Positions 10,801 to 18,625 of a stretch of 64,000 nucleotides of DNA are shown piece after piece (within the stretch, counting starts at the first letter, position 1; each line of letters opens with the position of its first letter). Origin of the DNA: Streptomyces zhihengii (GTDB lineage Bacteria > Actinomycetota > Actinomycetes > Streptomycetales > Streptomycetaceae); NCBI RefSeq assembly GCF_016919245.1, contig NZ_JAFEJA010000001.1, forward strand, positions 1 to 64,000, read 5' to 3'. The position numbers were made by a program, and so were the translations under genes. Below the pieces are notes generated by a model. It ran no database searches. It was not told the origin of the DNA and was given only the letters and a program-made list of their open reading frames with translations.

Positions 10801-13800
10801 CCCCCGGGCGATCGAAGAGGCCGAGCAGCTGGTCCTCGGGCCGTCGGGCCGTGCCTTCGTACACTGTTGCGAGCGCGCCGCGCTCGACGTAGTCGGCAAG
10901 GTTCGCGATCAGCCCGTCGACGTCGTTCGCGACGAGGACCACGCGTGCGGCCATCGCCCGCCGCCCGACCTGCAGCGTGTACGCGAGCGACGCCAGATCG
11001 CCGTGCGCGTCCCGGTATCCCGGCAGGAACTCCAGAAGCTGCCGCGCGAGTACGGCGAGCCGCTCCCCGTCACGGGCCGAGAGGACCACCGTGTGGGGGC
11101 CGGGCCGGGCGGCGGCCGGCGCACCGGTCGGCGCCTGTTCCAGTACGGCGTGCACGTTGGTGCCGCCGATCCCGAAGGAGCTGAGTCCGGCCCGCGCGGG
11201 CCCGTCGCCGTCCAGCGGCAGATTCCGGTCGGCCACGAAGAACGGCGACTCGTCCCAGTCGATCTCCGGGCTCGGCACGTCGCAGTGCAGGGTCCGCGGA
11301 ACCTCACCGTGCCGCAGGGCCAGGGCCACCTTGACAAGGCCGGCGATCCCCGCGGCGGCGTCCAGGTGGCCGATGTTGCTCTTGACCGAGCCGATGCCGC
11401 AGTACTGGCTGCGTGCCGTGTAGTGGCGGTAGGCCTCGGTCAGCGCCGCGACCTCGATGGGATCGCCGAGCCTCGTGCCCGTGCCGTGCGCCTCGACGTA
11501 GCGGATCGTCGACGGGTCGGTGCCCGCCTTGTCGAGGGCCTTGCGGATCACCTCGGCCTGGCCGCGCACACCGGGCGCGTAGAACCCCGCCTTGTCGCCG
11601 CCGTCGTTGTTCACCGCGATGCCGCGGATCAGGCAGTAGATGTGATCGCCGGCGGCGATCGCCTCACGGGCGCGCTTGAGGACGACCACGCCGACGCCTT
11701 CACCGCCGGACATCCCGTCGGCGCCGTCGGCGAACGCGCGGCTGCGCCCGTCGCTCGAGAAGTTCAGGCCCGGCTGGTGCACGTATCCCAGGTCACCCGC
11801 GGAGAACAGGCTGGCCGCGCCGACGATCGCCTGGTCGGCATCGCCTGCCAGGAGTCCCTGGCAGGCGATGTGCACCGCGCTCAGCGCCGAGGAGCAGTTG
11901 GTGCTCACCGCCATGCTGGGGCCGCGCAGGCCCAGTTTCGTGGAGATCATCGTGGGCACCGTGCCGCCCTGGGCGAACAGCCACGCGGCGTAGGTCTCCG
12001 AGTCGGCCAGGACCCGCGGGCCGGAGGCGTTCGCCATCAGAGCGGGGAGCAGGGCCTGGTAGAAGTTCGTGCTCGTGGACGTGGTGACGCTGGTCCCGGG
12101 AACGTCCTCGGGGCGGTATCCGGCGTCCTCCAGCGCCTGCCACGCGTGCTGCAGCAGCAGGCGCGCCTGAGGGTCCATGAACTCGGCGTCGCGGGGGGAG
12201 ATGTCGAAGAACGCCGCGTCGAACTCCGCCCTGCCGTCCACGACCGCCCGCTGCGGCACGTACCCGGTCCGGGTGATCAACTCCTCCGGCACCCCGAGCG
12301 TGCGCAGCTCCTCGGCCGACCACGACGTGCCGCCGCTGCGTCCTTCCAGCAGCGAGGACCAGAACGCACGGTGGTCCGCGGCTCCCGGGAACCGGCAGGA
12401 GATGCCGATCACCGCGATCGAGTCACCGAGCGAGGCGTCGTCGGCCACCGGATCGGCGGGGCGCGGATCACGGTGCCGCTCGGGCTCGGCAGGTTGCGCC
12501 GCCGTCGGGGCCTGCGCGGCGGGCAGGTGCCCCGTCAGGTGCCGGGCCATCGCCGCGACGGACGGGTGCGCGAAGAGGCTGGTGGGCCGCAGGGAGCAGC
12601 CGAACTCGCGGTTGATCCGCTCCACCGCTTCGATGGCCGCGAACGAGTCTCCGCCGATGTCGAAGAAGCCCGCCGCGCGATCGATGTCACGCGAGCCGAG
12701 CACCTCTTCGAAGATCGTGCGCACGCTCCGCTCGATGTCGAGCTCGGCCACCGGGCTGCCGGGGACCGGGCTGCCGACGGCCGGGTTGTCGAGGGCCTGG
12801 CTGCCGGCGGCCGGGCTTTCGGCAGTCGGGCTGTCAGGGGCCGGGCTGTCAGGGGCCGGGAGCGGCACCGGCCGGGCGCCCTCGGTCAGTTTCGCCCGGT
12901 CGACCTTGCCGTGCGCCGTGAGCGGAAGGACGTCCAGCGCCACGTAGGCGGCGGGCAGCATGTAGGCGGGGAGGGTCCTGGCGAGTTCCGCGCGCAGCAG
13001 CGCGACGTCGACCGGCGTGTCCCCGCTCCGGGTGAGATAGGCGGTGAGCCGGTCCGTCGGGCCGACGCGCTCCAGCAGGACGACGCTGCGGCCGATCTCC
13101 GGGCGGGCGTCGAGCACCGCCTCGATCTCACCGGGTTCGATGCGGTGACCGCGCAGTTTGACCTGGTTGTCCATCCGGCCCAGGACGACGATCTCGCCGT
13201 TCGGCAGACGGCGCGCGCGGTCGCCGGTCCGGTACAGCCGTCCGGGCGCGAAGGGGTTGTCCAGGAAGCGGTCGGCCGTCAGCTCCGGCTTCCGGTGGTA
13301 GCCGAGGGCGACTCCGTCGCCCGCGATGCACAGCTCGCCGGTCACGCCGACGGGCAGGGGGTTCATGTACGGGTCGAGGACGTACAGCTGGGTGTTGGCG
13401 ATGGGGCCGCCGATGGTCACCGGTTCCCCGGCGCGCAGCCGCTTGGCCGCCGACCAGATGGTCGTCTCGGTGGGCCCGTAGAGGTTCCATGCCTCGCCGC
13501 GCGCCACGAGTCGGTCCTTGAGGCCGTCGGGTAACGCCTCGCCGCCGCACAACACCGTGACGCCCTCGGTGTTCCGCCATCCGACGCGCACCAGCATGGC
13601 CCAGGTCGCCGGGGTGGCCTGCATGACGGTGGGCCGCCAGGCGGCGATCTTCTCGGCCAGCAAGGTGGCATCGGCGGCGGTGGCCGCGTCGGACACGCAG
13701 ACCTGCCCGCCGGTGACCAGCGGGAGGTAGAGCTCCAGGGCGGCGATGTCGAAGCTGTGCGTGGTGACGGCCAGCAGCCGGTCGTCGGCGGTCACTTCCA

Positions 13801-15832
13801 GCGTGTGTGCCATGGCCAGCAGGAAGTTGGTCAGTGCCGTGTGCGGGACCACGACGCCCTTCGGCTTCCCCGTGCTGCCGGAGGTGTAGATGATGTAGGC
13901 GGCCGGCGGTGTGGAGGCTCGCGGGTGCGGCGTACCGGCGGTCGTCTCCCCCGCGGCTGCGGGTGCCGGGGCGTCCTGGCCGTTCTGACGGTCCGTCGGG
14001 TACAGCCTCGCCGTCGTCGTCCCCACGGCGGTCAGCCTGTCCATCACCGCCTCGTGGCAGATGACGAGGTGCGCGCCGCTGTCCTCGACCATGTAGGAGA
14101 GGCGCTCGGCCGGGAGGCCGCTGTCCAGGGGCAGGTACGCCGCGCCGAGTCTCATGACGGTGAGGAGGGCCACGACCAGGTCGAGTGAGCGCTCGTAGCA
14201 GACCCCTACGACGTCCCCGGGGCCGACGCCCCGGCGCGTCAGCGCCTGTGCCAGCACCGTGCTCCGGTGGGCGAGTTCGCGATAGGTGAGAGTGCGCTCC
14301 CCGCAGGTGACCGCGGGGGCTTCGGGGTTCGCCTCCGCCTGCTCCGCGAAGAGGTCCCAGCACGTGCGATGCGCGGGGAAGTCCGCCTCCGTGCGGTTCC
14401 ACGCCTCGACGACCAGGCGCCGTTCCTCGTCGTCGAGCAGGTTCAGCCTGCCGGTCGGCGACTGCCCGTCCGAGCCGAGGATGCCGTCCACCAGGGTGGC
14501 GAAGTGTTGTGCCATGCCCGCGACGGCGTGGGCCGAGAAGGCGTCGGGGTGGTACTTCCAGTTCACCAGGAAGCCGTCACCGGGAACGACGTCCACCGTG
14601 AGGTCGTACTCACCCAGTTGGTACAGCCCCTCGACGAGCGCGAAGTCCGTCTCACCGGTGGCGCGGGCCCGCTCCCCCAGGTATCCGGCGAGAGCGGAAT
14701 CCTGGTAGTTGTACACGACCTGGTAGAGAGGGGACCGCGGGTTCACGCCCCGGGCACCGAGATCGCCCACGATCCGGTGGAACGGGTACGTCCCGTGCTC
14801 GAGCACGTCGAGCACCGTGGACTGCACGCGCCGGGCGTACGACGTGAACTCCTCGGCGGCGTCCGGCCGGCTCCGCAGGGGCAGTGTGTTGACGAAGCAG
14901 CCGACGACCGGGTCGAAGTGCTCCGTCGGGCGCCCGGCCACCGGCATTCCGATGACGAGGTCGTCGCTTCCGGTGTACCGGTGCAGCAGGGTCAGGAAGG
15001 CCGCCAGGAAGAAGATCCCCGGGCTGATCTCGTGTGCGGCGGTGAAGGCCGCGACGGCGGCGGCCTGTTGCTTCGTCAGCCGGCTGGTGAACACCTCGCC
15101 GATGTGCGGCGCGTCCGGCGGCAGGGCCGCCTGGGACGGCAACCCCGTGAGGACGTCCGCGCCGGCGAGCTCCCGCACCCAGAACGCGCGGTCCTCCTCG
15201 GCGCGCTCACCCGCGAGCGCGTCCCGCTCCCACGCGACGAACTCACCGAACGAGGCGGAGTCCACCTCGGTGGGCACGTCCCGCCCCTCGGCCCGCGCCC
15301 GGTACGCACTCAGCAGCGTGTCGACGACGAGACGCCCCGACACACCGTCGATCACGAGATGGTGCACGACCAGCAGAACGTAGACCTCGGACGGGGAGCG
15401 GCGCAGGACGGCCAGCCTGGTCAAAGGACCGCCGGCCACGTCGAACGGCCGCCTCGCGCTGTCCTGCAAGAGGTTCAGCACGCGACCGGACGGCACACCG
15501 GAGATGTCCACGTGCTCGACGAGGAAGCCGTCCGCGTCCGTGTGGGACAGACACGGCCCGTCGTCCGTGTCGCGCACCGTGGCCGAGAGGAGCGGGTGCC
15601 GGGACAGCGTGTCGCGGAACGCGGCCTGGAGCGCCGCGGTGTCCACGTCCGCGCACGAGAAGCACACGGGCACGTTGTACGCGTACGTCTCGGGCTCCAT
15701 CCTGGCGAGCGCCCACAGGCCGCGCTGCCCCTCGGACAGGGGAACGTCCACGCGCCTGCCGAGCTCGGCCAGTACCCCCGTCGTCGACATCTCGCCGTCG
15801 GCGTACATGCGGGCGAGTTCGCGAAGGTTCAT
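4838..15832 (-). CDS. Hybrid NRPS / trans-AT PKS, C-A(Gly)-PCP / KS-MT-ACP / KS-DH-KR (3664 aa)
   Basis: Domains in order: condensation (1-460, HHLVIDG at 157-163), adenylation (480-985), PCP (GGDS, serine 1063), KS (1137-1567, C1313, H1449, H1489), C-methyltransferase (1775-2125, LEIGAGTG at 1949-1956), ACP (GLDS, serine 2177), KS (2318-2731, C2475, H2610, H2650), dehydratase (about 2890-3160, HxxxGxxxxP at 2911-2920 and DxxxQ at 3083-3087) and ketoreductase (about 3175-3640, GGAGALG, S3516, Y3530). Mapping the ten A-domain pocket positions gives D695 I696 L699 Q738 L761 G763 L784 I792 W793 K976, i.e. DILQLGLIWK, the established glycine code. Both KS domains are followed by conserved linkers but no AT. 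The protein ends after the KR, and the next gene supplies MT and ACP. The ATG is preceded by AAAGGA at good spacing and overlaps the stop of a possible small upstream ORF. A Pro/Ala/Ser-rich linker (2220-2315) separates ACP from the second KS. Confidence 0.95.
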   Translation of the reverse strand: MNLRELARMYADGEMSTTGVLAELGRRVDVPLSEGQRGLWALARMEPETYAYNVPVCFSCADVDTAALQAAFRDTLSRHPLLSATVRDTDDGPCLSHTDADGFLVEHVDISGVPSGRVLNLLQDSARRPFDVAGGPLTRLAVLRRSPSEVYVLLVVHHLVIDGVSGRLVVDTLLSAYRARAEGRDVPTEVDSASFGEFVAWERDALAGERAEEDRAFWVRELAGADVLTGLPSQAALPPDAPHIGEVFTSRLTKQQAAAVAAFTAAHEISPGIFFLAAFLTLLHRYTGSDDLVIGMPVAGRPTEHFDPVVGCFVNTLPLRSRPDAAEEFTSYARRVQSTVLDVLEHGTYPFHRIVGDLGARGVNPRSPLYQVVYNYQDSALAGYLGERARATGETDFALVEGLYQLGEYDLTVDVVPGDGFLVNWKYHPDAFSAHAVAGMAQHFATLVDGILGSDGQSPTGRLNLLDDEERRLVVEAWNRTEADFPAHRTCWDLFAEQAEANPEAPAVTCGERTLTYRELAHRSTVLAQALTRRGVGPGDVVGVCYERSLDLVVALLTVMRLGAAYLPLDSGLPAERLSYMVEDSGAHLVICHEAVMDRLTAVGTTTARLYPTDRQNGQDAPAPAAAGETTAGTPHPRASTPPAAYIIYTSGSTGKPKGVVVPHTALTNFLLAMAHTLEVTADDRLLAVTTHSFDIAALELYLPLVTGGQVCVSDAATAADATLLAEKIAAWRPTVMQATPATWAMLVRVGWRNTEGVTVLCGGEALPDGLKDRLVARGEAWNLYGPTETTIWSAAKRLRAGEPVTIGGPIANTQLYVLDPYMNPLPVGVTGELCIAGDGVALGYHRKPELTADRFLDNPFAPGRLYRTGDRARRLPNGEIVVLGRMDNQVKLRGHRIEPGEIEAVLDARPEIGRSVVLLERVGPTDRLTAYLTRSGDTPVDVALLRAELARTLPAYMLPAAYVALDVLPLTAHGKVDRAKLTEGARPVPLPAPDSPAPDSPTAESPAAGSQALDNPAVGSPVPGSPVAELDIERSVRTIFEEVLGSRDIDRAAGFFDIGGDSFAAIEAVERINREFGCSLRPTSLFAHPSVAAMARHLTGHLPAAQAPTAAQPAEPERHRDPRPADPVADDASLGDSIAVIGISCRFPGAADHRAFWSSLLEGRSGGTSWSAEELRTLGVPEELITRTGYVPQRAVVDGRAEFDAAFFDISPRDAEFMDPQARLLLQHAWQALEDAGYRPEDVPGTSVTTSTSTNFYQALLPALMANASGPRVLADSETYAAWLFAQGGTVPTMISTKLGLRGPSMAVSTNCSSALSAVHIACQGLLAGDADQAIVGAASLFSAGDLGYVHQPGLNFSSDGRSRAFADGADGMSGGEGVGVVVLKRAREAIAAGDHIYCLIRGIAVNNDGGDKAGFYAPGVRGQAEVIRKALDKAGTDPSTIRYVEAHGTGTRLGDPIEVAALTEAYRHYTARSQYCGIGSVKSNIGHLDAAAGIAGLVKVALALRHGEVPRTLHCDVPSPEIDWDESPFFVADRNLPLDGDGPARAGLSSFGIGGTNVHAVLEQAPTGAPAAARPGPHTVVLSARDGERLAVLARQLLEFLPGYRDAHGDLASLAYTLQVGRRAMAARVVLVANDVDGLIANLADYVERGALATVYEGTARRPEDQLLGLFDRPGELRDLVAGWLERGEWDKIAPLWVNGVDVEWHLHHGANPPARVSLPTYPFATKRYWPAAEAVPVPRAAGPLDAVAVPRAAGPLDAASLLVAAAGSESVETFLSGRASATEEMDGLARPLVLAQLVAAGLFDRPVRRDLIGQGITPSLAQWLDHTVTVLLGHGELVREGAFVAPRKDAPGPEQAWRAWRAWKDARADDAELAAKTGLTERMIESLPAILSGRTKATAVMFPGGSFELVEPAYRGNPTADYFNEVTAGAVRAEVDAARRDGIRLLEIGAGTGSTSERVFARLTGRDLAEYRYTDVSKAFLTDAERRFAGHVPYVSFSAFDVEREPGAQGLAVGGYDIVVANNVLHATEDIVRAVRHAGALLRPGGVLVLNELARNDWWSHLTFGLLDGWWRFTDGRRIQGGPALSADSWREVLRECGFDTVELLAEPARALGQQVLLARAASPVPRREPRPAASGSPQEHVRAAVERILAETLRLTADDLAADRPFADYGLDSLTGVSLVQRLNESLSTDLDPSVLFENPSIGRLTRFIVEEEGAAVAAVLSEPAVWSEPSALPEPFAVSGGDQGSEPAVLPERFAVPEPFVSPGPAALPAVPAVAVASAVPVTSALPVASTASGPSTASGASAASGPTGGGREPVAIVGMSGRFPGAGDTDEFWELLASGRDAVSKVSRWDLASLGSVCLDGGLLDGVDEFDPLFFGISGAEALYMEPQQRLFLQEAWRALEDAGHAGESLDRDRCGIYVGCAAGDYLDLTGPSDYPGQALWGNMNSLVPSRIAYYLDLHGPAIAVDTACSSSLVSLYLACQALWAGEVTTAIAGGVYVQNSPRLYLAASRAGMLSPTGRCRSFDRAADGFVPAEGVGALILKRLSDAEADGDHIHGVIRGIGINHNGTTNGIAAPNGTSQERLIRQIYQDFGIDPAGIGLVEAHGTGTKLGDPVEFRALDRAFRGFTDAERFCSLGSTKASIGHAQAAAGVIGVIKALLAMRHEVIPGLPHHTATNPSVTLAGSPFFVHTEPRRWAVPEGGRRRAAITSLGASGTNAHAVVEQAPEPSPPPPNRQDGARLIVLSAATEHALREQVARLARHCRAHPGLDAGDVSHTLLLGRRHLRHRWASVVRDIAELESRCTAWLSGQDVPAQSADPRLRALAQQFLDGAAPDFAELFRDGRYRRVPLPGYPFEGERYALPVRAAADAGPRRGGGVLIGDEFYPDGPRRDGAVLTGDEFYLREHQVRGAGIAPGAMYLHWVAAAAGRTAGETVRLRDIVFLRPLAVPGAPRALRVDLRADGDVTRFTVSSTEFTASATESAGDEPVLHCQGEVSAAEPTAARALDLPALLREFRSTAFDPARFYAEWRERGIAYGPTFQGVVAVHRGDDAVLAELRLPGTASGTTEGPLPHPALMDSAMQCMRLLDDDGDDRVGLVFGIKSAEVLAPGARAMWALIRRGEDARGAERIDIDLATGDGTVCLRLRGIVGRRTERTPDPADGVATLVPVWDPLQRTESATWPLDTESVGVIASPGRARDVLLARLPGAHVVADPAGSVYADLETSFRSVPELDHLIWVAPGAEDDRSGAGVVDGQSSGSLHAFRTVKALLAAGYGDRPLGLTLITERAHAVHEAETVDPAHAGVAGLAGSTAKEYPAWRVRMADVDVCDAPSLAAVLDLPADPDGNLRIHRDGRWHGQRLLTVRPAAPASSRLRQGGTYVVVGGAGALGTVISEYLIRRYGARMVWLGRRPRDARVEAAIAQATGTDGPAPLYLRCDATDLASLRAAKDEIVRRFGAVHGVIHSGLVFSGASLARMSEAQFEDVLRGKVDASVRCMQVFGGESLDFALFLSSINSYLKAIKQANYAAACTFLDSFALTVQGRYGTAGKVLNLGYCFNNAPTGSEQGAVVGAQAPLIRPDELTAAIERLCAAPVSRLTLMKFSPVLNNRGIVLGDDEVVLPTAVPPPDAVPADVREPAAATGGELERLRARLAELTALAI
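10551..10622 (-). repeat. 36-bp tandem duplication in the KS-MT linker
   Basis: Two adjacent 36-bp copies (10551-10586 and 10587-10622) differ at a single base. They are in frame and encode two copies of a 12-residue proline/alanine linker (VPRAAGPLDA core) just before the methyltransferase of the large NRPS-PKS. This is an in-frame slippage product in a linker and is unlikely to affect catalysis. Confidence 0.9.
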
Positions 15833-16161
15833 GACGGGATCCTTTGAACGTCGCGGTGGACGGCCGCGTCCCGGTGCCGGCCGTGGAGGACACCCGTGCC
15901 CGCGCGGACCGAGCCGTCACCGGAGCGGCATCCCGGGGTGACGCGGTGCGGGCACGAACCGGGGCGGGAGCCGATGGGGCCGGTCAGGGGACTCCGCTCG
16001 CGGTGGAGTTCCCGGTCGGCGGACACGGCACGGCCGACCGGTCCGCCCTCGGCGCCGACGGGCCCGGGGAGGTCGACCGAACGCGACATCCAGGCCGGGC
16101 GGTCGACGCCGGTGCGCGGCGGCGAACAGCAGGCGCCCACGGATGTGGCCGTCGGTGTCAT
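15829..16161 (-). CDS. Possible small ORF upstream of and coupled to the NRPS-PKS
   Basis: A 110-codon frame opens at ATG 16161 and stops at 15829. Its TGA overlaps the ATG of the large NRPS-PKS as ATGA, the arrangement used for translational coupling. Third codon positions are close to 90 percent G or C and second positions clearly lower, which is the actinobacterial coding signature. The product (starting MTPTATSVGACC) is rich in Gly, Pro, Arg and Ser and matches no family I recognise. There is no clear ribosome binding site. A CATACT hexamer about 8 nt upstream of the ATG could be the -10 box of a leaderless transcript. If the frame is not a gene, then 15833-16304 is simply the leader and promoter region of the synthase operon. 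Confidence 0.35.
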   Translation of the reverse strand: MTPTATSVGACCSPPRTGVDRPAWMSRSVDLPGPVGAEGGPVGRAVSADRELHRERSPLTGPIGSRPGSCPHRVTPGCRSGDGSVRAGTGVLHGRHRDAAVHRDVQRIPS

Positions 16162-16304
16162 GACAGTCAGTATGGCTGGCGGACCGCTGCGTGTTCGTAC
16201 GTCTGTTCCGCTGTGAGGTAGATCTCTTTCACGTTTCAACCGGCGCGGAGTATGCCTGCGCACGCTGGCCTTCTCCGCCCCCGCCCGGTCACACGGGCGC
16301 CGCG

Positions 16305-16344
16305 CCATGGGTGCGCCCCGCCGGACGGCGGGGCGCACCCATGG
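16305..16344 (-). terminator. Perfect 18-bp hairpin after the FG-GAP protein gene
   Basis: Arms 16305-16322 and 16327-16344 are perfectly complementary (18 bp) around a 4-nt GGAC loop. The hairpin lies 13 nt beyond the stop codon of the secreted FG-GAP protein and ahead of the synthase operon. There is no T-tract, which is usual for terminators in these genomes. It insulates the biosynthetic operon from its upstream neighbour. Confidence 0.85.
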
Positions 16345-16357
16345 TGCCGGGATCAGG

Positions 16358-18625
16358 TCAGACGACGGCCGTGTGGTTGAGGACCATGTCGGGCAGGGCG
16401 GTCGCCTCCTTGGTGCCGAACGGCTTCGTGGCGCTTCCGGTGCCCTTGTAGAGGTAGGTGCCGTTGGGGCCGTAGGCGAACAGGTCGGGGCGGCCGTCGC
16501 GGTCGGCGTCGCCGATGCCGACGAGGTGGCTGTAGGTGTTCCAGCCGCTGCCGATCCTGACGCGGGTGGCGAAGGTGCCGTCGCCCCTGCCCTGGTAGAG
16601 CCACAGCACACCGGCCGTGTCGCGGGCGACGAGGTCTCCTGCGGCGGTTCCGGCGATGTTGCCGGTGGCTTCGATGCTGTTGAACTGCTGCCAGCCGCTG
16701 AGGCCGATCTTCTTGCGGGCGGCGAACGGGGCGCCGGCGTTGCCGGTGGCCCGGTAGAGCCACAGCGCTCCGGCGGTGTCGGTGGCCACCAGGTCGGGCC
16801 TGCCGTCGCCGGTGAGGTCGCTGCCGCCGGCCAGGTGGCGGTAGGTCTGCCAGCCGCCGCCGACCTTGACGCGGGCGGCGAAGGTGCCGTCGCCCCTGCC
16901 CTGGTAGAGCCACAGCACACCGGCCGTGTCGCGGGCGACGAGGTCCCCGTTGGCGTCGCCGGCCAGGTTCCCGGCCGCCTCGATCCGGTTGTGCATGTTC
17001 CAGCCGCTGCCGACGGTCTTCTGCTCGCCCGCGGACAGCTGGCCGTTCTGGTTGATCCACGGGTTGTAGTAGCTGTCGGCGCGCACCAGGGTGCCGGCGC
17101 TGTCGCGCAGCAGCAGGTCCGGGGCGCCGTTGTCGTTGTAGTCGTGCCCGGCGGCCTTGCGGGTGACGGTGAAGGTGCCGGACCGCGTCATCCGCGGTCC
17201 GATGCCGTTGAGCGGGGTGGCGGTGACGGTCCAGGTGTAGTCGCCGTTGTAGGCGCTCTCGGCCGGACCGCCGATGTCGTTGTTGAGGTCGCCCCGCCAG
17301 TCGTAGCGCACGACCGCGTTCTCCGGCTGCATGAAGCCGGCGACCGAGGTCCTGCCGGTGCGGACGTGCCGGAGGGTGACGGTGACGCTCGCGTTGTAGC
17401 GGGACAGCGTCCACTCCAGCGGCACCCTGCCACCTGCGGCGTCGAGGTCGACGGTGGCCGGCACCTTGTCGCCCACCAGTGCCATCCCGGTCGACTCGCC
17501 GCTGCTCGCGATGAGTTCGGCCGTCGGGACGGCGCCGTCCGTCCCGGGGGAGATCCGGTAGAGGCCCTCCCCGCCCGCGACCGTGCCGCCGCGCACGATC
17601 TGGGCGCCGTCGGGGGCGACGGCGGACGTCAGCGTGTGGTCCAGGAGCCTGCGGGTGGTGGTGCCGTCCGTGAGACTGCGCGCGGTCAGCGCGTGCAGGG
17701 CGTCCGGCTCGATGTCGGTGAGCCCGCTGCGCGTTCCGTAGGTCACCCAGCCGTCGGTCAGTCCGACCTGGACGTCGCGGCGCCACGCGTTGCCGACCGC
17801 GAACGACCGGGACACCCCGGTGGCGCGGTCGAGGGCCACGACCGTCACGTCGTCGGCGGCGTCGTACTGGGCCCAGGCGAGATGGGTCGCCGAGACGGCG
17901 ATGTCCCCTCGGGCGGCTGCCGGCAGCTCGTAGGTCCCGGTCACCGTGTTGGCGGCGAGGTCCAGCAGCGCGATGTGCCTCTTCGCCGATTCGCCCGCCC
18001 CGGTGGAGTAGGTGAGCAGTGCGTGCTCGGCGGTGCCGGGCCTGACGACGACGTCGGTCGCGTCGGCGGCGTCGGCAGGGAGGCCCGTGGTCATCCTCGC
18101 CGAGCCGCTGGTCGTGCTGTGCATGTGGAGGATCCTGTCCCCCTCCGCGTTCAGCGTGGTGGTGAACAGTGCCGTGCCCGCGGCACCCGCGTAGGCGGTG
18201 GCCCCGCCGACGGTGACCGAGCGCAGGTCCTTGCCGGTGGCCAGGTCCCTGAGCCATGCGCGGGAACTCGCCGCGAAGGCCGCGATGTCACCCGAGCCGG
18301 TGCTCGCGATCTTGGCGGCGTAGTTGAGATCCGTGGCCGGGCCTCCGTCCGCACGCACCCACTGCCGGATGTGCGTGGTGCCGGCTTCGTCCATGGACGG
18401 GACCTCGGTCGAGGTCAGAAAGCCCGAGGCGGTGACGCCGAAGACGGTGCTCCTGGCCGGATACGCGGCGACGGCCGCGGTGTGCGCCGCCTCCACACCG
18501 GTCGCGCTGCCGCTCGCCGGTACGGCGAACGCGGCGGCCGACACGGCACTGGCGCCGGCGGTGACGGCCAGCACGGTGACGACGGCGGTGGCCGCCCGCC
18601 GGCGGGCGGGACGTGCGTGGATCAA
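16358..18625 (-). CDS. Secreted FG-GAP/VCBS repeat beta-propeller protein (755 aa)
   Basis: The start is TTG 18625, supported by AGAGGAAG five bases upstream. The first 35 residues form a signal peptide: an Arg-rich N-region, a hydrophobic Ala/Val core and a small-residue cleavage zone. Residues from about 60 to 300 look like a WD40-style propeller with repeated LAxxxTG strands. A middle segment around 370-440 resembles an Ig-like domain. The last 260 residues carry FG-GAP/VCBS repeats with DxNxxGxPD-type loops (for example DYNDNGAPDLL and DADRDGRPDLF) that usually bind calcium. Near-identical stretches of about 70 bp at 16563-16638 and 16869-16943 encode two of these blades. Such proteins are exported cell-surface or extracellular proteins of unknown ligand. 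It is transcribed towards the synthase operon but ends in a strong terminator. Confidence 0.85.
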   Translation of the reverse strand: MIHARPARRRAATAVVTVLAVTAGASAVSAAAFAVPASGSATGVEAAHTAAVAAYPARSTVFGVTASGFLTSTEVPSMDEAGTTHIRQWVRADGGPATDLNYAAKIASTGSGDIAAFAASSRAWLRDLATGKDLRSVTVGGATAYAGAAGTALFTTTLNAEGDRILHMHSTTSGSARMTTGLPADAADATDVVVRPGTAEHALLTYSTGAGESAKRHIALLDLAANTVTGTYELPAAARGDIAVSATHLAWAQYDAADDVTVVALDRATGVSRSFAVGNAWRRDVQVGLTDGWVTYGTRSGLTDIEPDALHALTARSLTDGTTTRRLLDHTLTSAVAPDGAQIVRGGTVAGGEGLYRISPGTDGAVPTAELIASSGESTGMALVGDKVPATVDLDAAGGRVPLEWTLSRYNASVTVTLRHVRTGRTSVAGFMQPENAVVRYDWRGDLNNDIGGPAESAYNGDYTWTVTATPLNGIGPRMTRSGTFTVTRKAAGHDYNDNGAPDLLLRDSAGTLVRADSYYNPWINQNGQLSAGEQKTVGSGWNMHNRIEAAGNLAGDANGDLVARDTAGVLWLYQGRGDGTFAARVKVGGGWQTYRHLAGGSDLTGDGRPDLVATDTAGALWLYRATGNAGAPFAARKKIGLSGWQQFNSIEATGNIAGTAAGDLVARDTAGVLWLYQGRGDGTFATRVRIGSGWNTYSHLVGIGDADRDGRPDLFAYGPNGTYLYKGTGSATKPFGTKEATALPDMVLNHTAVV

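Noticed and set aside
9278..13534. Plus-strand open frame of 1418 codons
   Set aside because: It lies antisense to the KS, A and MT domains of the NRPS-PKS, has no ribosome site and no recognisable domain.
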